From: Methylophilus sp. 42
GTDB lineage: Bacteria > Pseudomonadota > Gammaproteobacteria > Burkholderiales > Methylophilaceae
Assembly: GCF_000384155.1 (NCBI RefSeq)
Contig: NZ_KB913031.1
Coordinates: 186,001-250,000 of the forward strand
Direction: 5' to 3'
DNA length: 64,000 nucleotides
The position numbers were made by a program, and so were the translations under genes. This document shows positions 37,489 to 47,065 of this stretch, piece by piece. The notes under the pieces are model-generated. The model made no database searches. It was given only the letters and a program-made list of their open reading frames with translations, and was not told the DNA's origin. Positions within the stretch are counted from its first letter, which is position 1. Each line of letters begins with the position of its first letter.

Positions 37489-38697
37489 ATGATCCCGATT
37501 TACCCTGCCAATAGTTTGAGTGAAGCACCTCTGCAAGGTGATGTCACGCTCAGCGGCCTCACTAATCCACCACCGCTTTCACTTTATATTCATATTCCCT
37601 GGTGTGTACGAAAATGCCCTTATTGCGACTTTAATTCGCATGAGGCTCGCCAGGAAATCCCAGAGACTGCTTATGTGGATGCATTGATTGCTGACCTCGA
37701 GCAGGCCACGCCATTGGTGTGGGGGCGAAAAATCCGTAGTGTGTTTTTTGGTGGTGGCACGCCCAGCATTTTTTCAGCCGAGGCGATTGATAAGATTTTG
37801 AGCCATGTGCGCATGCTGACGCCGCTGGAGTATGGTGCTGAAGTGACTCTGGAGGCCAACCCAGGAACGGTGGATATCGCTAATTTTCAAGGGTATCGCC
37901 AGGCAGGTGTGAACCGGGTTTCACTGGGCATCCAGAGTTTTCAGCCGCAATATCTTAAAGCGCTAGGGCGTATTCACGATCGCGAACAAGCACTGGCAGC
38001 GGCAGAATTGGCATTAAATACCTTTGATCAGGTGAATCTGGATGTGATGTATGCCTTGCCGGAGCAAAGCCTGGAAGATGCATTGAAAGATGCCGAAACG
38101 GCTTGCCAACTCAAACCGGCGCATTTGTCGTTTTATCACCTGACGCTGGAGCCCAATACGCCGTTTCACCGCACGCCACCGAGTTTGCCGGATGACGATA
38201 CTAGTGCCACCATGCAAGAAGAAATTGAGAAGGTTCTTGCCAGTCATGGGTATCAACATTATGAAACTTCTGGTTTTTCCCAGCCTGGTCAGCAGTGCCA
38301 GCACAACCTCAACTATTGGACGTTTGGGGATTATTTGGGCATAGGCGCCGGTGCGCATTCCAAACTGAGCTTTCACGACAAAATTATCCGCCAAAGTCGA
38401 CATAAGCATCCTAAGAAATATCTGGAGAGTGTGGCCAAAGGCCAGATGGTCGATAGTGAGTGGCAGATTGGCCGCGAGGATTTGGCGTTTGAATTTATGA
38501 TGAATGCGTTACGGCTGGTGGATGGTGTGGAAGCGGATTTGTTTCAGCAGCGCACGGGATTACCGTTACGGAGTATCCAAGCTACTTTGCAGGAAGCACA
38601 GCAGCAGAGATTGTTGGCGCAAACGAGTGGCGTGATTGCGCCGACGTTAAAAGGGCAACGGTTTTTGAATGAGTTATTGGGGATGTTTTTGCCTTAA
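37489..38697 (+). CDS. hemW: HemW, radical SAM haem chaperone
   Basis: 402 residues; radical SAM cluster motif CVRKCPYCDF near residue 39 (CxxxCxxC), followed by SAM-binding FFGGGTPSIF near 85. The C-terminal part matches HemW, once called an oxygen-independent coproporphyrinogen oxidase but now regarded as a haem-trafficking protein. The extra cysteine after the cluster of true HemN is missing, as in HemW. hemC-hemD lie 5.5 kb downstream. It ends against a hairpin and a repeat element. Confidence 0.92.
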   Translation: MIPIYPANSLSEAPLQGDVTLSGLTNPPPLSLYIHIPWCVRKCPYCDFNSHEARQEIPETAYVDALIADLEQATPLVWGRKIRSVFFGGGTPSIFSAEAIDKILSHVRMLTPLEYGAEVTLEANPGTVDIANFQGYRQAGVNRVSLGIQSFQPQYLKALGRIHDREQALAAAELALNTFDQVNLDVMYALPEQSLEDALKDAETACQLKPAHLSFYHLTLEPNTPFHRTPPSLPDDDTSATMQEEIEKVLASHGYQHYETSGFSQPGQQCQHNLNYWTFGDYLGIGAGAHSKLSFHDKIIRQSRHKHPKKYLESVAKGQMVDSEWQIGREDLAFEFMMNALRLVDGVEADLFQQRTGLPLRSIQATLQEAQQQRLLAQTSGVIAPTLKGQRFLNELLGMFLP

Positions 38698-38718
38698 TCA
38701 GTGTTTTTGCTGATTAGG
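38693..38718 (+). terminator. Hairpin at the hemW stop
   Basis: CTTAATCAG and CTGATTAGG pair over nine bases (one G-U) around an eight-base T-rich loop. The stem includes the hemW stop codon. No T run follows, so it may stabilise the 3' end or be a weak terminator. Confidence 0.4.
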
Positions 38719-38725
38719 TAAGGTT

Positions 38726-39281
38726 GCTTTTCGCCATCTAGGCGAGTTACTTTTCTTTGCTTGCACAAAGAACAAGTAACCAAAAGAAAGTGCACCCCAA
38801 CTTCCGCTTGTATCCTGTGCTACTCGGCTTGCCGGGCGTCCATCGAAACTTGCCCTGACAAGCCACACAAGGCGTGGCTTGTTGCGGAGCTCGGACAGCC
38901 GATGGCCGAAGACTCCCGCCAACCCTGCGTTGCTCGGCGCGGCAGATGGGGACCCCGAACACCAACTGAGCGCAACCATTCTTGGTGGTTATCAGCACAG
39001 CTGAAAAATTATGCTTCCGTTAAATTTTCACTAATGGTTGTTTGGCGAGATAAATCCCATCCCATCACGCTGAGTAGCGGAGACAAAACAAGGAAGAAGG
39101 GAGCGACTGTTTGAGCACCGCGGCAGCTTGTGTCGTGTGCAAGCTGCTAGGGCGAGTTTCGTGACCGCTTGTTTTGTTGAGCAACGCAAGGAAGCCGAAG
39201 GCCGTGATGGCTGGGTGCCCTCTTCTTTGGTTACTTTCTGAGGGGCAAGCATCAGAAAGTGACTCGCCTAAAGGCGAAAGC
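38726..39281. repeat. 556-bp non-coding element with ~70-bp imperfect terminal inverted repeats
   Basis: The left end (38726-38799) and the reverse complement of the right end (39211-39281) match over about 70 bases: both read GCTTT-CGCC, AGGCGAGT, a GCTTGC core, AAGTAACC and GCACCC in the same order. The left end alone folds further (GTTACTT / AAGTAAC and TTCTTTG / CAAAGAA), and a 9-bp palindrome ACAAGCCAC / GTGGCTTGT lies inside. Short open frames inside carry no recognisable domain. Similar repeats produce spurious small proteins in many proteobacterial genomes. It fills the whole gap between hemW and the next gene. No transposase is present, so movement would need one in trans. Confidence 0.7.
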
Positions 39282-39304
39282 ATAAGTGACGAGTATCTAC
39301 AGAA

Positions 39305-40015
39305 TTACTTTTTAGACTGCCGCTTTTCCAAAACACCCCAACTCAAACTCAACACCAGCAACAAAATCGCACTTGCCACAATCACCGCCAATTGCGGTGT
39401 TTGATAAAGTCTCTTCACTGGCGTCCGCGCAATCGACCGTGCATTGGCCTGATAGGTTTCCACAATATGTGACTGTACGGCTGCAATTCGCCTGGTCAAG
39501 TTCGACACGGAAAAAGAATACCCTTTTAACGCGAGTCCTTCTGGCAGATTCAGCTTTGGCAAATGCCACCCGGTCGCGTTTTGTTGCGATGCTTGTGTGA
39601 GTTGCACGCTCATCACCAGCCCCGGTGTGACAAATGCGTCGGTGTCGACTTCATCGGCTTTTTTAATGCGGTGGGTGAGGGTGTGCAAGGTTTGCGCGTT
39701 GGGCACGGCAATGAGTTGTGCGGTTTCACTGCGCTCATCCGGGCGTAGCAGAATGCCGCGGCCCCGACTGAGGGTGATGGATTGCTGCACAAAGCGCTGC
39801 TGTAGCACCGGGCTTTGTGGGTAAAGCTTGGCGGCCAGGCTGTTGACGCTTTCACCCGGCAACAGCGGCCACAGCATGGCCTGTTCGTGCTTGGGGTTCG
39901 CGATGCCAAGCGCTGCTTGCGTGAGCTGGGTCGCCAATAGGGTGATGGCTAACACTAGCCCCATCATTACCGGGTGTGATTTGCACTTACTCGGTGGATG
40001 ATGGCGGTGGGGCAT
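39305..40015 (-). CDS. LysM-like envelope protein with C-terminal membrane anchor
   Basis: 236 residues. An N-terminal hydrophobic segment (about 17-35, VMMGLVLAITLLATQLTQA) may be a signal peptide or anchor. A LysM-like part follows (LLPGESVNSLAAKLYPQSP near 51), and a second helix lies near 210-228 before a basic tail. The layout recalls FimV or other peptidoglycan-binding proteins, but similarity is weak. It overlaps the argH stop by one base (TGATG), so it is co-translated with argH. Function not recognised. Confidence 0.65.
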   Translation of the reverse strand: MPHRHHPPSKCKSHPVMMGLVLAITLLATQLTQAALGIANPKHEQAMLWPLLPGESVNSLAAKLYPQSPVLQQRFVQQSITLSRGRGILLRPDERSETAQLIAVPNAQTLHTLTHRIKKADEVDTDAFVTPGLVMSVQLTQASQQNATGWHLPKLNLPEGLALKGYSFSVSNLTRRIAAVQSHIVETYQANARSIARTPVKRLYQTPQLAVIVASAILLLVLSLSWGVLEKRQSKK

Positions 40016-41433
40016 CAGTGTCCTAATTGCTGCCTGGCTTGGGCGATGGCGCGGCGCACTTGTTCGGGCGCGGTGCCGCCGGTGTGGTTACGGCTGGCAA
40101 CAGAGCCTTCAAGGGTGAGCACTTCAAACACGTCGTCGCTGATGGTATTGCTGAAGGCTTGTAACTCAGCCAGGCTGAATTCGGCCAGGTCACGACCTGT
40201 TTCCACGCCTGCTTTGACGGCGTGGGCGACCACTTCGTGCGCGTCACGGAATGGCATACCTTTTTTCACCAGGTAATCAGCCAAGTCGGTGGCAGTGGCA
40301 AAGCCTTCCAAGGCCGCCTGGCGCATATTGTCGGCTTTGACTGTGATGCCGCGTAACATGTCGGCGTAAATCTGCAAGGTCACCAGCAAGGTGTCGGCTA
40401 CATCAAACAGAGGCTCTTTGTCTTCCTGGTTGTCTTTGTTATAAGCCAGTGGCTGGCCTTTCATCAGGGTCAGCAAGCCGATCAAATGTCCATAGACGCG
40501 GCCGGTTTTACCGCGCACCAGCTCGGGTACGTCCGGGTTTTTCTTTTGTGGCATGATGGAGGAGCCGGTACAGAAACGGTCGGCAATATCAATAAAGCCG
40601 AATCGTGGGCTCATCCATAAAATCAGTTCTTCAGAAAAGCGCGACAAATGCATCATCAGCAATGAGGCCGCTGCATTAAACTCAATGGCAAAGTCACGGT
40701 CGGAGACAGCATCCAGGGAGTTCTGGCAGACGCTGTCGAACCCTAATAATTCTGCTACTAATTCACGTTTGATCGGGTAGCTGGTGCCGGCGAGTGCAGC
40801 GGCACCCAATGGCAAGCGGTTGATACGCTTGCGCGCATCTGCAAAGCGTTCGGCATCGCGGTTGAGCATTTCAAAGTAGGCCATCAGGTGATGGCCAAAG
40901 GTCACAGGTTGCGCCACTTGCAAGTGGGTAAAGCCTGGCATGATGGTGGCGGCATGTTGTTCGGCCAAATCCAGTAATGAAGTTTGCAGTGCGCGGATAC
41001 CGGCGATGGCGTCGTCGACCACACTGCGCAGCCACAGACGCACATCAGTCGCGACCTGGTCGTTACGTGAACGGCCGGTATGCAAGCGTTTGCCAGCATC
41101 GCCGATCTTCTCGGTCAGGCGTCTTTCAATGTTGAGGTGTACATCTTCCAGGTCCAGCAGCCACTCAAACTGGCCTGCTGTAATCTCCGCCAGAATCTCA
41201 CCCAATCCACGTTTGATATCTTCTACATCTTGCGCCGAAATAATGCCTTGTGTGCCCAGCATGGTGGCGTGGGCAATCGAGCCTTGAATGTCGAATGCAG
41301 CCAGACGTTTGTCGAAATCGACGGAGGCGGTATAGCGTTTGACCAGTTCGGCGACTGGCTCGTTAAAACGGCCAGACCATGCCTGGTCTTTTTGGTGTAG
41401 CGAAGATTGTGTGTTGGGTTGCTGAGTTGTCAA
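40015..41433 (-). CDS. argH: Argininosuccinate lyase
   Basis: Splits argininosuccinate into arginine and fumarate, the last step of arginine synthesis. The 472-residue protein has [20 protein letters not shown] near the start, the lyase signature [12 protein letters not shown] near residue 292, and normal length. The best start is a TTG; no ATG lies near the conserved beginning. It is divergent from algZ, as in Pseudomonas, where argH adjoins the algZ-algR pair. Confidence 0.95.
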   Translation of the reverse strand: MTTQQPNTQSSLHQKDQAWSGRFNEPVAELVKRYTASVDFDKRLAAFDIQGSIAHATMLGTQGIISAQDVEDIKRGLGEILAEITAGQFEWLLDLEDVHLNIERRLTEKIGDAGKRLHTGRSRNDQVATDVRLWLRSVVDDAIAGIRALQTSLLDLAEQHAATIMPGFTHLQVAQPVTFGHHLMAYFEMLNRDAERFADARKRINRLPLGAAALAGTSYPIKRELVAELLGFDSVCQNSLDAVSDRDFAIEFNAAASLLMMHLSRFSEELILWMSPRFGFIDIADRFCTGSSIMPQKKNPDVPELVRGKTGRVYGHLIGLLTLMKGQPLAYNKDNQEDKEPLFDVADTLLVTLQIYADMLRGITVKADNMRQAALEGFATATDLADYLVKKGMPFRDAHEVVAHAVKAGVETGRDLAEFSLAELQAFSNTISDDVFEVLTLEGSVASRNHTGGTAPEQVRRAIAQARQQLGH

Positions 41434-41501
41434 AGCAAAATTCTTTCTGCCAAAATTTGCACCTTCAAATTAAACCTTGAAAATTGCCCACTGGTCGCGG
41501 C

Positions 41502-41530
41502 TTGCGCCCGTGGCACTTAATACTTATTAT
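41502..41530 (+). promoter_or_regulatory. Candidate sigma70 promoter for algZ-algR
   Basis: TTGCGC (41502-41507) and TATTAT (41525-41530) are 17 bases apart, 32 bases before the algZ start. The -10 matches five of six consensus bases, the -35 only the TTG. Confidence 0.4.
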
Positions 41531-41562
41531 GCTGGCACGACATTATAAACGAACATCACGCC

Positions 41563-42582
41563 GTGCGTAAAAGTAGCCGCATCCCCAATTTCCGCAATCT
41601 GGGCATACACTTACGTGTACTGTTGCTGCATCTGTGTTTGCTGGCATTGCTCACGGTCTATGACGGCCAGTCGGGTTGGAGCGTATCGTCATGGCTAAAT
41701 GACCTGGCGCAGATTGGCAGCCAGTGGTTGCCGCCACTGCTGCTGGTGATGGGCGCCCTCACGTTGGCGTATCCTGTGATCAACCGCTGGCCTTATCGCC
41801 TGGCCTTGCTGGTGATCTTTTTGCTGGCTATTGGCATCACCGCTTTGTCTGCCTATGGATACCAGCGCTGGATCTTGCCATTCACATCCGCACAATATTG
41901 GCAGGTGATGCTGCTGTGTGTGGCCGATGTGCTGGTGTGTTTATATTATCTTGATCTGTTACAGCGGGCTTATTCGCCCGCCATTGCTGAGGCCCGTTTG
42001 CAGGCTTTGCAGGCACGTATCCGCCCCCATTTCCTGTTCAATAGCCTGAATGCTGCACTATCTTTGATCCGCAGCCAGCCGCAGCGCGCGGAGACTGCAC
42101 TGGAAGATATGGCGGAGCTGTTTCGTGTGCTGATGGCGGATAACCGTGACCTGGTGCCTTTGTCGCAAGAAATCACCTTGTGCCAGCAATACTTGAATAT
42201 TGAAAAGCTGCGACTGGATGAACGACTGCAATGCGACTGGCAATTAGAGGATATTCCGCCGGAAGTCATGATTCCGCCACTGATTTTGCAGCCTTTGCTC
42301 GAAAACGCCGTCTATCACGGTATAGAGCCGCAGTCACAAGGCGGTGTGGTGCATATTGAAATCAAGCCTAGTGGCAAGAGTTTGCTGTTACGTATCAGTA
42401 ATCCTTTGCCGCCCCGTAGTGATAAATCTGGCGGCAATAAAATGGCGCTCAAAAATATACGTGAACGCTTGCGTTTGCACTACGACCTGGAAGCACAGTT
42501 GCGCCAATACGAAGCAGATCAGCGTTATATCGTCGAAATCGTGATTCCAACACGGCCGTTGTCCGAGGTGATGCATGGCTAG
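41563..42582 (+). CDS. algZ: LytS/AlgZ-type sensor histidine kinase
   Basis: 339 residues with four membrane helices in the first 130, then a His_kinase domain of the LytS type (ARLQALQARIRPHFLFNSLN near 145-165, phosphorylated histidine in RPHFLFN) and an ATPase part. AlgZ/FimS with AlgR controls pili and exopolysaccharide in Pseudomonas; targets here are not known. The start is GTG. It overlaps algR by eight bases. The place between argH and hemC matches Pseudomonas. Confidence 0.85.
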   Translation: MRKSSRIPNFRNLGIHLRVLLLHLCLLALLTVYDGQSGWSVSSWLNDLAQIGSQWLPPLLLVMGALTLAYPVINRWPYRLALLVIFLLAIGITALSAYGYQRWILPFTSAQYWQVMLLCVADVLVCLYYLDLLQRAYSPAIAEARLQALQARIRPHFLFNSLNAALSLIRSQPQRAETALEDMAELFRVLMADNRDLVPLSQEITLCQQYLNIEKLRLDERLQCDWQLEDIPPEVMIPPLILQPLLENAVYHGIEPQSQGGVVHIEIKPSGKSLLLRISNPLPPRSDKSGGNKMALKNIRERLRLHYDLEAQLRQYEADQRYIVEIVIPTRPLSEVMHG

Positions 42583-43321
42583 TCCGCGTTTGCTAATCGT
42601 CGATGATGAGCCACTGGCCAGGCAGCGGCTGCGTGATTTAGTGGGGGATGTCGGTGGCTATGAGGTGGCCGGTGAAGCCACCAATGGCGTCGAGGCAATC
42701 GGCATGCTGCAAGAGGCATCGGTAGATATTGTGCTGGTGGATATCCGTATGCCGATGATGGATGGCATTGAGCTGGCGCAACACCTGCGTGGTTTGCCCC
42801 AGCCGCCCAAGCTCATCTTTACCACGGCTTATGACCATTATGCCGTGCAGGCATTTGAGCTCAATGCCATTGATTATTTGCTCAAGCCGATACGCAGTGA
42901 GCGCCTGGCCGCCGCACTAGCCAAAGCGCAGCCACTACAAGCCGCGCAGTCACAGGCTTTGCGGCCATTGCAGGAAACGTACGACCACCTGAGCATCCAC
43001 GAGCGTGGCAAAGTATTGCTGGTGCCCATCTCAGACGTGCTCTATTTGCGGGCTGAGTTGAAATATGTGACGGTACGCACGCGTGACAAAAGTTACTTGC
43101 TCGAAACCTCATTGAGTCAGCTGGAGCAAACCTATGCGGCGCAGTTTGTGCGCATACACCGTAATGCATTGGTCGCACGTGCGGCCATCAGCGGGTTTGA
43201 AAAGCAACGGATTTCGGAAGGCGAAGAGGCTGGAGAAACGGCGTGGGTGGTATTAATCAAGGGCATTCCGGAGACATTGCTTGTTAGCCGACGTCACCAA
43301 AGTGTGATTAAGGCCACCTGA
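42575..43321 (+). CDS. algR: LytTR response regulator
   Basis: A 248-residue regulator: receiver domain (about 3-120) with DDEP at the start, the phospho-accepting aspartate in VLVDIRMPMMDG near residue 55 and the conserved lysine in LLKPIRSE near 108; then a LytTR DNA-binding domain (about 145-245). It is the partner of the overlapping algZ gene. Its stop lies in the loop of a bidirectional terminator. Confidence 0.88.
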   Translation: MASPRLLIVDDEPLARQRLRDLVGDVGGYEVAGEATNGVEAIGMLQEASVDIVLVDIRMPMMDGIELAQHLRGLPQPPKLIFTTAYDHYAVQAFELNAIDYLLKPIRSERLAAALAKAQPLQAAQSQALRPLQETYDHLSIHERGKVLLVPISDVLYLRAELKYVTVRTRDKSYLLETSLSQLEQTYAAQFVRIHRNALVARAAISGFEKQRISEGEEAGETAWVVLIKGIPETLLVSRRHQSVIKAT

Positions 43322-43336
43322 CGGTGGCCTTTTTTC
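43310..43336. terminator. Bidirectional terminator between algR and the MscS-like gene
   Basis: AAGGCCACC and GGTGGCCTT pair perfectly around TGAC, followed by TTTT on the plus strand. The minus strand has AA-rich flanking bases as well. It serves both convergent genes. Confidence 0.85.
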
Positions 43337-43337
43337 A

Positions 43338-44006
43338 TTATTTCTTCTTCTGCGCCTGATCAATGACCTTGGCGGCCCAGTCGCGGCCACCGAGGCCAAA
43401 GGCAATCGCCAGCGCCAGAAACACGGCACCAAATACAATCACAAAAAGTGAGTGAATCAATTGCATGCCAATGCCAAGTTGTTCCAGGGCAATAAAAATC
43501 GCCAGGATCTGGATGCAATATTCAGCTGAAGTACTGATGATCAGCGCTTGCTCAAACTTGATGCTATGCAGCCAGGCAAACACCAGGCGGTTGATAAAGC
43601 GTGCAAACAGGGTGCCGAAAATGACCACCAGAATCGCCACGATAATATGCGGCAGGTAACTGGCGAGCTCTTTTAGCAATGAAGCGACCTCTGTCAGGCC
43701 TAGTGAGTTGGCACCGGTGATGACAAATAGCAGAATCACCAGCCAATAGATGACCTGGCTGATAATGCCACTTAAGGTAACTTTATAGTTGGCACTGCGC
43801 ATAAAGGCTTCGAGGCCGGATTTTTGCGCAAAAGTATCAAAGTGCGAAATTTCAAGAATGCGTTTTACGCCTAATCTGACTGCTTTGGCGACCAGCCAGC
43901 CAAAAAACAGAATGACCATGGCAGCGAGTAATTTGGGTACAAAATGGACCAATTCGACCCAGAATTGATTGAGAGAAGAAAGAAAAATTTCAAGTTGGTA
44001 TTGCAT
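43338..44006 (-). CDS. Membrane protein with conserved TM helices, MscS-like
   Basis: 222 residues with four or five membrane helices (about 22-45, 78-100, 108-130, 150-170 and 185-205). It matches the conserved TM-helix family (PF05552) found in small MscS-related proteins such as CmpX. The cytoplasmic beta domain of full MscS channels is absent. A role in membrane tension or ion flux is plausible but unproven. It is convergent with algR and divergent from hemC. Confidence 0.75.
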   Translation of the reverse strand: MQYQLEIFLSSLNQFWVELVHFVPKLLAAMVILFFGWLVAKAVRLGVKRILEISHFDTFAQKSGLEAFMRSANYKVTLSGIISQVIYWLVILLFVITGANSLGLTEVASLLKELASYLPHIIVAILVVIFGTLFARFINRLVFAWLHSIKFEQALIISTSAEYCIQILAIFIALEQLGIGMQLIHSLFVIVFGAVFLALAIAFGLGGRDWAAKVIDQAQKKK

Positions 44007-44211
44007 GGATAGTCCTCCATTTTTATCATTGAATAGCGACTTTTCTAGCCACTTCGGGTTGCTATGCAGGCATCAGCATAACTCAATCCGACTGCCTTGG
44101 CGAACAAAAGGTTCATGTAAAGGTGCGTCTTAGCCTGGCACGTAAGGGGCGCAGAAGTCTGCCGATGCCGTGTTAAAATAGCGCGCTAAATCCATCATAG
44201 GTAACATCGTT

Positions 44212-45156
44212 GTGAGTACATTTAATCCTCCAGCCAAGCTAGTCATTGCCTCGCGCGAAAGCGCACTCGCCATGTGGCAGGCCAAGCATATCCAGGCCAG
44301 GTTACAGGCCTTATATCCACAATGTGAAGTCAGCATTTTAGGCATGACCACCACTGGTGACCAGATTCTGGATTCCCCGTTGTCGCGTATTGGTGGCAAA
44401 GGTTTATTCGTCAAGGAGCTTGAAAATGCACTGGCTGATGGCCGCGCAGATTTGGCCGTGCACAGTATGAAAGATGTGCCCATGCATTTGCCCGAGGGCT
44501 TTGTGCTGACCGCCACCGGTGAGCGTGAAGATCCGCGCGATGCGTTTGTCTCTAACGACTATGCCAGCCTTGAAGAGCTGCCTGAGGGCAGCGTGGTTGG
44601 TACTTCCAGTTTGCGCCGTCAAAGCCAGATACAGGCGCGTTTCCCTACGCTCAAAATCGAATCTTTGCGTGGCAATGTGCAAACCCGCTTACGTAAACTG
44701 GATGAAGGCCAATATGCGGCGATTATTCTGGCGGCAGCCGGGCTGATCCGCCTGGAGTTAGGTGACCGCATCAAAGGTTTTATCGATCCGGCAGACAGTA
44801 TTCCTGCCGTCGGCCAAGGTGCCTTAGGCATAGAAATCAATGCTGCACGCACTGATTTGAGAGCCATTCTGGCGCCGCTAAACCACCAAGACACTGAGTT
44901 GTGCGTGCTGGCCGAGCGTGGCTTTAGCCGTGCATTGGCAGGCAGCTGCACCGTGCCACTGGGCGCTTATGCCACCAAGCAGGGCGACACCATCACCATG
45001 CAAGGCTTTGTCGCCAGCGTCGATGGCAAGCAGATGCTGAAGGAAACCGTGACCGGCAATGCGGCAGATGCAGAAAAACTCGGCCAGCAATTGGCGCTGC
45101 AACTGGTCTCACGCGGTGCCGATAAAATCCTGGCGACGCTGGATGGCGTCAAATGA
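44212..45156 (+). CDS. hemC: Porphobilinogen deaminase
   Basis: Joins four porphobilinogens into hydroxymethylbilane in haem synthesis. The 314-residue protein shows [17 protein letters not shown] near residue 11, [11 protein letters not shown] near 82, and the cofactor-binding cysteine in [14 protein letters not shown] near 245. The start is GTG. It overlaps hemD by four bases (ATGA). Confidence 0.96.
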   Translation: MSTFNPPAKLVIASRESALAMWQAKHIQARLQALYPQCEVSILGMTTTGDQILDSPLSRIGGKGLFVKELENALADGRADLAVHSMKDVPMHLPEGFVLTATGEREDPRDAFVSNDYASLEELPEGSVVGTSSLRRQSQIQARFPTLKIESLRGNVQTRLRKLDEGQYAAIILAAAGLIRLELGDRIKGFIDPADSIPAVGQGALGIEINAARTDLRAILAPLNHQDTELCVLAERGFSRALAGSCTVPLGAYATKQGDTITMQGFVASVDGKQMLKETVTGNAADAEKLGQQLALQLVSRGADKILATLDGVK

Positions 45157-45920
45157 CACTCTCCTTGGCCGGGGTGCATATCGCGGTGACGCGTCCACCC
45201 GAGCAAGCCACCAAGCTCACTGCGGCGATCATTGGTGCAGGCGGTGCAGTCATTTCTTTTCCCTTGCTTGATATCAAAGGCTTGGAAGATCTGAGCGCGT
45301 TTCATGCGGCGGTCACGCCACTCAGCCAGTTTGATTGGGCTGTGTTTATCAGTACAAATGCCGTGCAGCATGGCATGCCTTTGCTGCAACAGGCAGGTAT
45401 TTCGCCATCGCTCAAATTTGCCGCTATCGGCCCAACCACCGCTGCCAGTTTGCAAAGCTATGGTGTTGCAGAGGTGCTGACACCAAGTGAGCGCTTTGAT
45501 AGCGAAGCTTTGCTGGCGCTGCCTGAATTGCAGTACATGCAAGGGCAGCGGGTGCTGATTGTGCGTGGCGTCGGTGGGCGCGAATTGCTGGCGGATACCC
45601 TGAAGCAGCGCGGCGCTGAAGTGGTGTTTGGTGAATGCTATCGCCGCGTGAATCCGCAAAGCAGCGCCCAACGATTGCAACAAGCTTATGCCCAAGGCCA
45701 ATTACATGGCATCGTTGTCACTAGTACCGAAGCCTTGCGTTTTTTACTGGCGCTGGCCGGTGATGGCGACTGGTTAAAAGCCACCCCTGTATTCGTTAAT
45801 CATGCCCGCATTGCCGAGCAGGCGCGTGAATCCGGTTTGACCGCATTCAGCGCAGACCAGTCTGGCGACGTCGCCATGCTCAGTCTGCTGCAAACCCATC
45901 TTTCGCCCATCGCTGGCTAA
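45153..45920 (+). CDS. hemD: Uroporphyrinogen III synthase
   Basis: Closes hydroxymethylbilane into uroporphyrinogen III. The sequence of this family is variable, but the 255-residue length, [16 protein letters not shown] at the start and [16 protein letters not shown] near 188 fit HemD, and the gene overlaps hemC. hemX and hemY, which often follow, are absent; instead a convergent PEP-CTERM gene ends over its stop. Confidence 0.9.
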   Translation: MTLSLAGVHIAVTRPPEQATKLTAAIIGAGGAVISFPLLDIKGLEDLSAFHAAVTPLSQFDWAVFISTNAVQHGMPLLQQAGISPSLKFAAIGPTTAASLQSYGVAEVLTPSERFDSEALLALPELQYMQGQRVLIVRGVGGRELLADTLKQRGAEVVFGECYRRVNPQSSAQRLQQAYAQGQLHGIVVTSTEALRFLLALAGDGDWLKATPVFVNHARIAEQARESGLTAFSADQSGDVAMLSLLQTHLSPIAG

Positions 45921-46582
45921 TTGTTTGAGGTTTGTTTGGTTTTGCGTCTGCAAGCCATGACTCCCAGGCCAGCCAGCAGCATCATATAACTATCAGGCTC
46001 AGGTACCGCAGACACATTGATGCCTGCGCTATTAATAGGCGTGATGCGCGATGCATTGGCTAATAGCAGGCTTTGTGCGGTTGTGAGTACTAGGCTGCCT
46101 GCCAAATTTGGACTATATCCCGTGATACGGTTTATGACGCTTGAACTGGCTGTTCCCATGTTGAAAACGACACTTGAATTCAAGCCTATATTAAATGCCT
46201 GCCACGCAATCACCGGGCGCGGCGACCCAATGTCTAAGGGCGTGGCGCCACTGGTGAGCACTGCTGTGTGCGTGATGTCGAATAGTACGTTGCTGCCAAT
46301 GGTCAAGTTGCCGGTCAGGTTTGATAAACTGATTTCCTGCGCGTACAGGCTGAGGTCGTTCAGTGTCAGGTCTCCACCGGCGAACAGTGATATCAGACTG
46401 TCAGACTTGAGCCACCCACCATCCAGGCTTAGGTTCCCAGTACAGGCTAATGAGATCCCACTGCCTGCTGACAGCGACAGGTCGCCGGAGCAACTCGTGC
46501 TTGCCAGGCTGATTTCTGCACTGGCGTGACTCGCCAACGGCAGGCAGGCAAGCAAACAGGACAATACTGACAGGCGTAACAT
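45917..46582 (-). CDS. PEP-CTERM sorted secreted protein
   Basis: 221 residues from the ATG at 46582, chosen for its AAGGAG eight bases upstream and the signal peptide it gives (MLRLSVLSCLLACLPLAS, cut near SHASA). The mature part is serine-, leucine- and glycine-rich with beta-repeat character (LSLAGSG-like, GDLTLNDLSLYAQEISL). The C terminus is VPEPDSYMMLLAGLGVMA followed by CRRK, a complete PEP-CTERM signal. Exosortase would remove that tail. No exosortase gene is in the window. A surface or matrix role is inferred. Confidence 0.85.
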   Translation of the reverse strand: MLRLSVLSCLLACLPLASHASAEISLASTSCSGDLSLSAGSGISLACTGNLSLDGGWLKSDSLISLFAGGDLTLNDLSLYAQEISLSNLTGNLTIGSNVLFDITHTAVLTSGATPLDIGSPRPVIAWQAFNIGLNSSVVFNMGTASSSVINRITGYSPNLAGSLVLTTAQSLLLANASRITPINSAGINVSAVPEPDSYMMLLAGLGVMACRRKTKQTSNN

Positions 46583-46698
46583 CTCAACCACTCCTTTACA
46601 TGCGGCATTGCAGTGTAATAGGGCGCGCATCAACGTTGGATGATGCTTTGGTGAAGCGCAGACTAGTCCATGGCCAGGACAGGATTGTATGATGGTGC

Positions 46699-46733
46699 TT
46701 GACAAAACAAACTAAATAACTAATTATTTAGTT
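46699..46733 (+). promoter_or_regulatory. Promoter and operator of the arsR-aas-lplT operon
   Basis: TTGACA (46699-46704) is a perfect -35. TAATTA or AATTAT (46721-46727) is a fair -10 at 16-17 bases. A perfect 9-bp inverted repeat, AACTAAATA and TATTTAGTT with six bases between (46710-46733), covers the -10 and ends two bases before the ATG at 46736. This is the expected site for autorepression by the ArsR-type regulator. Transcription would begin within a few bases of the start codon, so the message may be almost leaderless. Confidence 0.65.
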
Positions 46734-46735
46734 AT

Positions 46736-47041
46736 ATGAAAACAGTGACCCAAGTTCCAGAACCCTGGAATGCCATTTCCGAGCTATTTGTTGCATTGGG
46801 TGATGCCCATCGGCAACGGATTTTGCTATCGTTCGAAAAAAACGAGCGGCTCACCATTCTGCAAATTGTGGAGGGCTCGCAGTTGAGTCGTACCGCAGTG
46901 ACGCATCATTTAAAAGTACTGGAACGTGGTGGTGCCTTGCAGAGTGAAAAGATTGGCCGCGAAGTTTATTTTTGGGTCAATCAGCCATTCATGCAGCAGG
47001 CACTGCAAAACGTGCTGGACTATATTAAAGACGAAATATAA
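46736..47041 (+). CDS. ArsR-family winged-helix regulator
   Basis: 101 residues: the ArsR-type fold with LFVALGDAHRQRILLSF near residue 17 and the recognition helix SQLSRTAVTHHLKVLERGG near 47. The metal-binding CxC of ArsR/SmtB is missing, so the signal is not arsenic or a similar metal through that site. It is 24 bases from the aas-like gene and sits behind a symmetric operator, suggesting control of lysophospholipid repair genes. Ligand unknown. Confidence 0.88.
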   Translation: MKTVTQVPEPWNAISELFVALGDAHRQRILLSFEKNERLTILQIVEGSQLSRTAVTHHLKVLERGGALQSEKIGREVYFWVNQPFMQQALQNVLDYIKDEI

Positions 47042-47065
47042 AAAGAATTTAACCGGGAGCAAACC

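Noticed and set aside
38747-39283. Several 70-117 codon frames inside the 38.7-39.3 kb element
   Set aside because: They lie on both strands across inverted repeats, have biased composition and no domain; they look like by-products of the repeat.
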